From positions 1-11,207 of the forward strand of contig CAJWLW010000144.1 of assembly GCA_913042885.1 (NCBI GenBank): a DNA stretch of 11,207 bases, given 5' to 3'. This DNA comes from an uncultured Lentisphaeria bacterium (GTDB taxonomy: Bacteria > Verrucomicrobiota > Lentisphaeria > JABSQK01 > CAJWLW01). The notes under the pieces were generated by a model. It made no database searches. It was given only the letters and a program-made list of their open reading frames with translations, and had not been told where the DNA came from. This document shows, one piece after another, positions 1 through 6,158 of the stretch (positions are counted from its first letter, which is position 1; each line of letters begins with the position of its first letter). The position numbers were made by a program, and so were the translations under genes.

Positions 1-2921
1 CTGTGGGCTTTACCGTAGGTGCAGGACCATTCAATCCGCTGATCGCTTGCCTTCGAATCACGACCGATATTGAAACCCCAGACCGTGCCGATTTGCGGCG
101 GTTTCCCAAAAATGGCGAACGGGATCATGATCTCAGCTTCCCAGTATTTGTCGAACTTCTGGCAGGCCACGGTCCATTCGGCATCCCATGACTCACCGCC
201 TTCCTGCTTGAACTGGTCGAAACAGATACCGTCGGTGTTGCACACCAGTTCGAACCAGTTGTGATGATTGTGGTTCGGATCGATGAAGAGCTTGATGCAA
301 TCATCGTCCCAAACCGGACCATCCCGCTCGGTGGTTGCCGCCGTCAGTGTGTTCATGTCGAGCTCGTGGCAACGCAGGCCGAGATACAAAGCGTCGTTGG
401 TCCAGGCTGCCATGACTTTGGTCCGAACGGCCGGCAACCCACCGCCGTCGGTCTGGATGAAACCGGCGATCACCGGCGCCTGGCGCCACGACTTGTCGTC
501 GAGGGCGCCATCCACCTCCGGCGCCGTGGTGATTTTGTGGGCGGTAACTACGGGCTTCTTCTCCACCAGCTTCAGGACGTACACGGTATACGGATCGAAC
601 TGCAGGAGCACCTTGCCGTTGATCCCGGTGATTTTGCGGCCATCCAGAACGGATTCAGCCAGGTCACCGGGAATCTCGAAAATAATCTCGCCGGCCTTCG
701 TCCCGGCATTGGCGGCGAGGATGTATTCGAAGCCCTCGTGCCAGTAGCGCGTGGCGTAGATGTTCAGATCGTCGTGGGTGAAATGCTCTGTCTCACGGCG
801 CGTACCGTACACAAGGATCGGCTCGATCATCTTGATCTCCTCGAGATACGGCAGGGCCATCGACACGGCTTCTTCATCAACGCTGGTCGGGCTGGGCGCG
901 ACAAACTCTGAATCGATAATCAGGCCGGTGGCGCCGGCGCAGATTCCGGCAAACATCGAGGCGCGGATGCTGGCGGGAATGACAACGTCATTGGCCGGGT
1001 TCGCAAGCTGGCACAGCCATACTGTCACGTTGTCGTCTTTGGCGGCCAGACCAGCTGTGATCAACTCGGCCGCAACAGCCGCATCACCACTGGTGTCAAC
1101 GATCCCCAGCACATCCGCCAACGACGATGCCACGCGAAAACCGGCGCGCTGGCCAACCAGCACGATGGTCGGGTGTTTCGAATCGAGGCCGCGGGTCAGT
1201 TCGTGCCAGCGCCGGAGCTGACCCACGTCGGCGGGCACCGCATTCTCCCCGGACTCGGTAAACGGGCGATCGGCTATGAGCCAGGCGAACAGCGCCGGAT
1301 GGTACTGGTACGCCGCCACCCGCCGTCGGACGTCGTCGGTCCCGAACGTCGTCACGACTATCGGCACGTCCGCCTGGGACCCTGCCATCAGGGCACCGGC
1401 CACGAGAGCGTCAGGGTTTTCCACGTCCGCCGGCATAATCGGCAGCACGGCAATACCCATGTCTGCCGGCACGCCGCCATTGCCCATGACAACAATCGGA
1501 AAGCTGCCGACCTCACCGATTTGGATGCCGCCGTTGACGTCAACCCGCACGCGCAGCGGCTCCGGCTGCGGCACGGTGATGGTGATCGCTACAGTCCGGC
1601 GACGAGCCGATTCGGGTACAGTCAGGTGCCAATCCGTATGCGTGCCCCCGAGCAAATCGACCTGCAGTTCGTATTCGCCTGGCAGAAGCTTGGCAGTGGG
1701 CACCTCAAAACGGACGTTCCGCGATTCCGGGTGCTCGGTCAGATCGGCGACCAGTGCATTGTCCTTTTTTAGCTGCACCTGGACTTTGTGGCCGACGATC
1801 TCAGCTTCCGGCAGGTTGACGTAGGCGCGAATCTCCAGCTTGTCACCGACAGCGACCACCGGGTCCGGCACAATCAGGGCGAGGGGGTTGAATTTGGTTT
1901 CCGCAAGTCGGCCGATCGTAGTGTGGCGGTACACTTCGGCGTCGTTCTGGATGAGCGACACACACCGGGCATGACGCCCGCCACGCTCGATGTCGAAGAG
2001 AAAGTCAAAGACGGTTTCAAGTTGTGCTTCGGCCACGAAATTACGCTCCTGCGGGGTCTGTTCACCCACCGAGTCGAACAGCCGAAAACGCAACGTGACC
2101 TCAGCCGTCTCGATCGTCGGATTGGCGATATGGCCGCTGACCTGGTTGTTGAACCGCCGGATGTCACGGACGGCAGGAACAAGGTAGGCTTTCGGAGATT
2201 CATCGCCGAACACTACCTCGCCGAAGCGCGAGACATCGTCCAACCGGCCGAACGGACAGGACCAGGCCGCCAGTTCGCTGTTCGAGACGGTCGATCGCAG
2301 GATGTTCATCCGCCAGATGTGCCCCACTTCCGGTGTGTTGCCCAAGGTGCTGAACGGGATATAGAACTCAGCTTCCCATCGGTCTTCGAGCCGCTTCGTG
2401 CGCACCGCCCACTTGCCGTCCCATCCGGCTGGCGCCCCGAGATCGCGGTCGTCGAGTTGGACGCCGTCGACGTTGCAGGCGAAATGGAGAAAGGTCTCCG
2501 CGTCACCGGCCTCGGTTGCGATGACGAGCTCGACGGCGTCGTCCTGAAACACCGGACCGTCCCGTTCGGTGACGCGTGTTTCCAGTCCCTCGGCGCCTAC
2601 GTCGAAGCATCGGATGGCCACGCAAAGTCCCGAGCCCGTCCACGCAACGATGCCTTCGGAGCGTTGAAACGGCAGGCCGTCACCGTCGCGTCGGTTGAAT
2701 TCGCCGGTCTTCTGGGCGCGGCGCCAGAAGGTGTCGTCGGCAACGCCGTCGATTTTGATGTTGGATTCCTCGATCCGCAGTGCGGTAAGACGCGGCGGCG
2801 GTGACGTCGTCACGGTTGCGGCAAAGGTGACGCCGCCGCCGCAAACCAACAGCAGGCAGCCGGCAAACCAGAGCTTGTGCAGCGCGGGATTGGCACGTTG
2901 GCGAATCTGTGTCATGAACAT
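1..2921 (-). CDS. Secreted CBM9-like / glycoside-hydrolase-like multidomain protein (3' end cut by window edge)
   Basis: The minus-strand frame is open from ATG at 2921 to the window edge, giving 973 visible residues and no stop; the C-terminus is missing. An in-frame TAA lies just upstream, so the start is ATG 2921, ATG 2915 or TTG 2927; none has a clear Shine-Dalgarno. Residues 1-35 form a signal peptide (basic n-region, core around LWFAGCLLLVC, likely cleavage after VTFA), so export is expected. Residues about 48-240 resemble a CBM9-like module (IDGVADDTFW, RDGPVFQDD, WEAEFYIPF). A related module starts near 798 (VDGALDDKSW, RDGPVWDDD, WEAEIMIPF) and is cut near its end. Between them are Ig-like beta segments (about 260-450) and a region like glycoside-hydrolase TIM barrels (HPALFAWLIADRP near 542-553, IRASMFAGICAGATGLI), followed by a beta-sandwich tail. 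The probable role is extracellular or periplasmic glycan binding. The usual ADEP acidic residue reads Arg552, so activity is uncertain. No substrate can be named. Confidence 0.82.
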   Translation of the reverse strand, partial: MFMTQIRQRANPALHKLWFAGCLLLVCGGGVTFAATVTTSPPPRLTALRIEESNIKIDGVADDTFWRRAQKTGEFNRRDGDGLPFQRSEGIVAWTGSGLCVAIRCFDVGAEGLETRVTERDGPVFQDDAVELVIATEAGDAETFLHFACNVDGVQLDDRDLGAPAGWDGKWAVRTKRLEDRWEAEFYIPFSTLGNTPEVGHIWRMNILRSTVSNSELAAWSCPFGRLDDVSRFGEVVFGDESPKAYLVPAVRDIRRFNNQVSGHIANPTIETAEVTLRFRLFDSVGEQTPQERNFVAEAQLETVFDFLFDIERGGRHARCVSLIQNDAEVYRHTTIGRLAETKFNPLALIVPDPVVAVGDKLEIRAYVNLPEAEIVGHKVQVQLKKDNALVADLTEHPESRNVRFEVPTAKLLPGEYELQVDLLGGTHTDWHLTVPESARRRTVAITITVPQPEPLRVRVDVNGGIQIGEVGSFPIVVMGNGGVPADMGIAVLPIMPADVENPDALVAGALMAGSQADVPIVVTTFGTDDVRRRVAAYQYHPALFAWLIADRPFTESGENAVPADVGQLRRWHELTRGLDSKHPTIVLVGQRAGFRVASSLADVLGIVDTSGDAAVAAELITAGLAAKDDNVTVWLCQLANPANDVVIPASIRASMFAGICAGATGLIIDSEFVAPSPTSVDEEAVSMALPYLEEIKMIEPILVYGTRRETEHFTHDDLNIYATRYWHEGFEYILAANAGTKAGEIIFEIPGDLAESVLDGRKITGINGKVLLQFDPYTVYVLKLVEKKPVVTAHKITTAPEVDGALDDKSWRQAPVIAGFIQTDGGGLPAVRTKVMAAWTNDALYLGLRCHELDMNTLTAATTERDGPVWDDDCIKLFIDPNHNHHNWFELVCNTDGICFDQFKQEGGESWDAEWTVACQKFDKYWEAEIMIPFAIFGKPPQIGTVWGFNIGRDSKASDQRIEWSCTYGKAH

Positions 2922-2944
2922 AACCAAGTATGTGTGGAATTAAC

Positions 2945-2973
2945 AAGATAATTGCCGGCCACTGCCATTGCAA
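2945..2973 (-). promoter_or_regulatory. Candidate sigma-70-like promoter of the secreted-protein gene
   Basis: Read on the minus strand, a -35-like TTGCAA (2968-2973) is followed by a 17-base spacer and a -10-like TATCTT (2945-2950). Each hexamer matches 4 of 6 consensus bases. Transcription would begin near 2938, leaving a leader of roughly 16 bases before ATG 2921. Spacing and position are good but the hexamers are imperfect, so this is a prediction. Confidence 0.4.
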
Positions 2974-3127
2974 CAGACTGGTACTGCATGAAGTAAATTC
3001 TTCCGCATAGCCCCGCCTCTGGCGCTGGCGCCCGGATGCACCCGCAAACGTCGTCGGCCTGCGGAGATCACGTTGCAGCAGCATATTGCGGATCGGCCAA
3101 CAGACCGTTGAAACGTTCGGCGCACTG

Positions 3128-3346
3128 CTATCTGTTTGTGAAGCCCTGGTAGGCGCTGTGGTCGAAGGGATAGACGTCGGCATCATCCGGGCCCGGCAAC
3201 TGCCAAAGTTGTTCGTTGCGCACAAAGAAGTAGCCGAGATTGTTTTGTGCGGCGCTGCTGAACGTTTTCGGTATCGACACGCGAATCTGAATTTTCACCG
3301 GGCTGTTCGGATTCGCCCTCTTGCCGTGCCACAGTGCGAAAGTCAT
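3128..3346 (-). CDS. Doubtful small ORF, hypothetical protein of 72 residues
   Basis: This minus-strand frame begins at ATG 3346 (MTFALWHGKRANPN...) and ends at TAG 3130-3128. A GTG start at 3403 would give 91 residues but would place the start across the tRNA promoter's -10 box. Neither start has a good Shine-Dalgarno. The amino-acid mix looks protein-like (KIQIRVSIPKTF, LGYFFVRNEQLWQLPG) and third codon positions are GC-biased like the neighbouring genes. I recognise no family, signal peptide or membrane segment. The same frame continues past the TAG for 19 protein-like sense codons to a TGA, so this could be the tail of a decayed gene rather than an intact one. It may equally be chance coding-like DNA. 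Confidence 0.2.
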   Translation of the reverse strand: MTFALWHGKRANPNSPVKIQIRVSIPKTFSSAAQNNLGYFFVRNEQLWQLPGPDDADVYPFDHSAYQGFTNR

Positions 3347-3371
3347 GACGCGGGTGAACGCCCCGGCGTGC

Positions 3372-3399
3372 TTGCAATACCGACGATTTCGCCTATAGT
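3372..3399 (+). promoter_or_regulatory. Candidate sigma-70-like promoter of tRNA-Glu
   Basis: TTGCAA (3372-3377) and TATAGT (3394-3399) are separated by 16 bases. The -10 box matches 5 of 6 consensus bases. Transcription would start near 3406, about 20 bases before the mature tRNA 5' end, a normal length for a 5' leader removed by RNase P. Because no terminator is visible after the tRNA, this promoter may also drive the two downstream membrane-protein genes. Confidence 0.5.
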
Positions 3400-3425
3400 C
3401 CACGTTTCAATGTTTCCCAATATGT

Positions 3426-3501
3426 GTCCCCATCGTCTAGAGGCCTAGGACGCCGGGTTCTCATCCCGGTAACACCGGTTCAAATCCGGTTGGGGATGCC
3501 A
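3426..3501 (+). tRNA. tRNA-Glu (anticodon CUC)
   Basis: This 76-base cloverleaf reads GAG codons. The acceptor stem pairs GTCCCCA (3426-3432) with TGGGGAT (3491-3497). The D arm lies at about 3435-3450 (GTCT...AGGAC). The anticodon stem CCGGG/CCCGG (3453-3457 with 3465-3469) encloses the loop TTCTCAT, giving anticodon CTC at 3460-3462. The T arm pairs ACCGG with CCGGT around loop TTCAAAT. The discriminator base is G3498 and the CCA end is encoded (3499-3501). Its layout is nearly base-for-base that of E. coli tRNA-Glu, except that the first acceptor pair is G-U (3426 with 3497) rather than G-C. It lies 45 bases upstream of the first TMTC-like gene with no intervening terminator. Confidence 0.95.
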
Positions 3502-3546
3502 TCCTCTGCACGCCGCGCCGGCCAGAACCACCTCACATCATCCGCT

Positions 3547-6147
3547 ATGCGTGGTCGCAGGCCCGTACAATATTTTTGCATATATTGCCTGTTCACGCTT
3601 GTCGCTCTGTCGCTGTATTGGCATACACTCGATTACCCGTTTGTCTTCGACGATTATCAGAACATTGTAGAAAATTCGCATATCCGCATCACTTCCCTGA
3701 ACTGGGAGAACCTGCAGCGGGCCGCCACCAGCAGTAATCTGCACGAGCGGCCGGTCGCCAATCTTTCCTTCGCGTTGAACTACTACTTCGGCGACTACTC
3801 GCCGCGCGGCTATCGTCTGGTGAATGTCCTGCTGCATGGCCTGACCGCGTTTTTCGTATACGTCTTCTGCAGGTTGACACTGCTGCTGGCAAGGTCCAAC
3901 AACGACGAGGACGCGAACAGGGTTGCCGTGTTTCCCGACATCCTTGCCGGTTTCATCGCGTTGCTGTGGCTGGTGCATCCGCTGCAGACGCAGTCGATCA
4001 CCTACATCGTGCAACGTATGAACAGCATGGCGGTGTGCTTCTATATGGGCGCGCTGTGCCTCTACATCATTGGCCGCCGTTGCCGTGGCGGGAGCTGCCG
4101 GGCGTGGTGTTATACCGGGGCCGCTGCCGTGTGGCTGCTGGCAATGGGCTCTAAGCAGATCGCTTTCACCGGGCCATTCGTCGTGCTGCTGTACGAGTGG
4201 TATTTCTTTCGCAAGCTCGACCTTGCGTGGCTCAAGAAATACGCCCTGTATGTGGTGATGTCGATGATTGCCGCAACGGTGCTGGGATTGGCGCTGATTC
4301 AGTACAATCCGATCAACGAGATCCGCGGGACTTACCGGTTGCGTGACTTCACAATGGAACAGCGGCTGCTCACCGAGCCGCGGGTTGTCATCTATTACGT
4401 GACGCAACTGCTGGTACCGCATCCGAGCCGGCTGAATCTGGACCACGACTTCACAATCTCGACGTCACCGCTCACACCGCTCACCACGTTGCCGGCGATT
4501 CTCGCGCTGTGTGCGGCTTTAGTGCTGGCTGTTGTTATCGCACGACGAGACCGCTTGTTGTCGTTTTGTATTCTTTGGTTTTTCATTCATCTGGCCATCG
4601 AATCGTCTTTTGTCGCTCTCGAGATCGCCTTTGATCACCGCATGTACATGCCCGCTGTTGGTTGTCTGCTCGGTATCGTCTACGGCCTCTATCGCAGCAA
4701 GGCGATGTGGCGACACGGGTATGTGGCTGCTGTCTTGGCCGGGATTGTTGCCCTGCTGTTTATTTTCTGGACGTACCAGCGAAATCTCGTGTGGTCCAGT
4801 GCACTGACGCTGTGGGAGGACTGTGCCCGCAAGTCACCGAACAAGGCACGGGTCCAGAACAACGTCGGCATGGAACTGGCAAAGCTGGAGCGCTACGGCG
4901 AAGCAAAGGAATGGCTGCAAACCGCCGTCGACCTCGACCCGAACTATTACAAGGCTTATACCAATCTCGGCATCGTTTACGCCAAACTCGGGCAATACGA
5001 CCAGGCTATCGCGGCCTACAACAAGGCACTGAAATTCCTGCCCGAGGACGCCGCCAGCCACAACAATCTCGCCTCCGCCTATCGTGAAATGGGCGAATGG
5101 CAATTGAGCCAGACGCATTATCAGCGCGCTATCAAAGCCAACCCGTATCACCTTGACGCCTATGTCGGCCTGGGCAATGTGCACATGGAAATGTCCAGCG
5201 CCTTTGCCGATGCCCGCAGCCTCTTCGAGCACGCACTGACGTTCAGCCCGGACAACCCGCAACTGTACAACAGCATCGGTATTACATACGCCCGGGAAAA
5301 AAAGTTTGGGCTCGCGCAGGAATATTTCGATAAAGCTCTGGCCCATGGACCGGCGACGGCTGAGGTCCTTTGCAACCTGGCCAATGTTCATCGAGACACC
5401 GGCCGGCACCGCGATGCTGTCGACTACTACGAAAAAACACTGGCGACCGACAGCACATACGTCAAGGCGGCCTACAACGCCGGCCGCATGCTGCTGTCCC
5501 AGGACGAACCTGCGGCAGCGGAGAAGTGGTTGCGGCGGGCGATCGGAATTCAGCCGGACCACCCCGAGGCACAGCGCCAGCTTGACCGGTCACTGCGGCA
5601 GCAAGGGCGGGGCAGCCAGGTCGCCGATCGATGGATCGCCCGACTCAACGAGAATCCCCGGGACATCGAAGCCCACCTGCACCTGGGCAATCTGTATTTC
5701 GAACAGCAGGATTACGATCGCGCCGCCACACATTACGTGGCGATCGTCGATATCGACCCCGCTGTCGCTGTCGCTCATTTCAACCTCGGAGTCATCGCTA
5801 TTCGCCGCGACGATCTCGCACGCGCCCACACGAGCCTGCGCCGAACGCTCGAGTTGCAGCCGCAATACGCCGACGCCCGGGCAGAGTTCGTCACCGCCAC
5901 GAACCGCCTGGCGGTAGGGCTGCTGCAAGCCGGTCAGGTTCCGCGCGCTTTCCAATACTGTCAGGCGGGACTGAAGACGGTAAACGACAACGCTGTGCTG
6001 CACAACACCATGGGCGCCATTTACGGGCAGCAGGGCAAACTGACGCTGGCGGTCGAGTCGTTCAGACGCGCCGTCGAGCTCGATCCGGAATTTGGCGATG
6101 CCAAACGAAACCTGGCGGCTGCAGAAAAGATGCTGCGGGAACAATGA
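3547..6147 (+). CDS. TMTC-like integral membrane protein with C-terminal TPR array (paralogue 1)
   Basis: This 866-residue protein has two halves. Residues 1-415 hold roughly 11 hydrophobic spans (for example 10-28, 92-114, 232-252, 314-332, 338-358, 391-410), and residues about 431-862 form around twelve TPR units of about 34 residues. Signature motifs in the membrane half are FDD (34-36, after the first span), HPLQTQSITYIVQRM (144-158), RLNLDH (295-300) and HRMY (364-367). Membrane spans, an early acidic pair and trailing TPRs are the layout of eukaryotic TMTC protein O-mannosyltransferases with a GT-C fold; bacterial relatives are largely uncharacterised. I infer a polyprenyl-sugar-dependent glycosyltransferase of the inner membrane with TPRs as an acceptor-binding surface, unproven. 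The frame is open upstream through the tRNA, but starts there (GTG 3424, ATG 3496) are implausible, so ATG 3547 is chosen, without a visible Shine-Dalgarno. Paralogue 2 follows after 11 bases, implying an operon. Confidence 0.88.
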   Translation: MRGRRPVQYFCIYCLFTLVALSLYWHTLDYPFVFDDYQNIVENSHIRITSLNWENLQRAATSSNLHERPVANLSFALNYYFGDYSPRGYRLVNVLLHGLTAFFVYVFCRLTLLLARSNNDEDANRVAVFPDILAGFIALLWLVHPLQTQSITYIVQRMNSMAVCFYMGALCLYIIGRRCRGGSCRAWCYTGAAAVWLLAMGSKQIAFTGPFVVLLYEWYFFRKLDLAWLKKYALYVVMSMIAATVLGLALIQYNPINEIRGTYRLRDFTMEQRLLTEPRVVIYYVTQLLVPHPSRLNLDHDFTISTSPLTPLTTLPAILALCAALVLAVVIARRDRLLSFCILWFFIHLAIESSFVALEIAFDHRMYMPAVGCLLGIVYGLYRSKAMWRHGYVAAVLAGIVALLFIFWTYQRNLVWSSALTLWEDCARKSPNKARVQNNVGMELAKLERYGEAKEWLQTAVDLDPNYYKAYTNLGIVYAKLGQYDQAIAAYNKALKFLPEDAASHNNLASAYREMGEWQLSQTHYQRAIKANPYHLDAYVGLGNVHMEMSSAFADARSLFEHALTFSPDNPQLYNSIGITYAREKKFGLAQEYFDKALAHGPATAEVLCNLANVHRDTGRHRDAVDYYEKTLATDSTYVKAAYNAGRMLLSQDEPAAAEKWLRRAIGIQPDHPEAQRQLDRSLRQQGRGSQVADRWIARLNENPRDIEAHLHLGNLYFEQQDYDRAATHYVAIVDIDPAVAVAHFNLGVIAIRRDDLARAHTSLRRTLELQPQYADARAEFVTATNRLAVGLLQAGQVPRAFQYCQAGLKTVNDNAVLHNTMGAIYGQQGKLTLAVESFRRAVELDPEFGDAKRNLAAAEKMLREQ

Positions 6148-6158
6148 TCGACTGACCT

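Larger units (their letters stand above)
2922..3425. other. Divergent intergenic region between the secreted-protein gene and tRNA-Glu
   Basis: About 500 bases separate the minus-strand secreted-protein gene from the plus-strand tRNA. It holds one promoter candidate at each end and one doubtful small minus-strand ORF in the middle (described separately). Positions 2974-3127 show no convincing gene. A short GC-rich inverted repeat at 3021-3032 (GGCGC-TG-GCGCC) lies there but has no T-tract. I see no riboswitch-like structure and no repeat array. Confidence 0.6.

Noticed and set aside
261..1772. Plus-strand open frames of 216, 182 and 199 codons
   Set aside because: They are shadows opposite the barrel and second CBM9-like module of the minus-strand gene; no motif or ribosome site supports them.
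1788..2804. 338-codon plus-strand open frame
   Set aside because: It is antisense to the signal-peptide-bearing CBM9-like gene, has no recognisable domain, and its composition is that expected of the complement of a GC-rich gene.
3011..3036. GC-rich inverted repeat as a possible terminator
   Set aside because: The usable stem is only about four base pairs with a mismatch outside it, and no T-tract follows on either strand.
2680..3225. 181-codon minus-strand open frame spanning the start of the secreted-protein gene
   Set aside because: It overlaps the signal peptide and first module of the real gene in another frame and has low-complexity shadow composition.
3424..3546. Upstream start (GTG 3424 or ATG 3496) for the first TMTC-like protein
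   Set aside because: Both lie within or across the mature tRNA, and the added residues are not hydrophobic or conserved; ATG 3547 places the first membrane span normally.
3426..3546. tRNA 3' end as an attachment site of an integrated element carrying the TMTC pair
   Set aside because: No integrase is present and I found no second copy of the tRNA 3' end elsewhere in the window; base composition of the pair matches its surroundings.
3538..4446. 302-codon minus-strand open frame
   Set aside because: It is antisense to the membrane half of TMTC-like paralogue 1, whose conserved motifs are shared with paralogue 2, so the plus strand is the coding strand.
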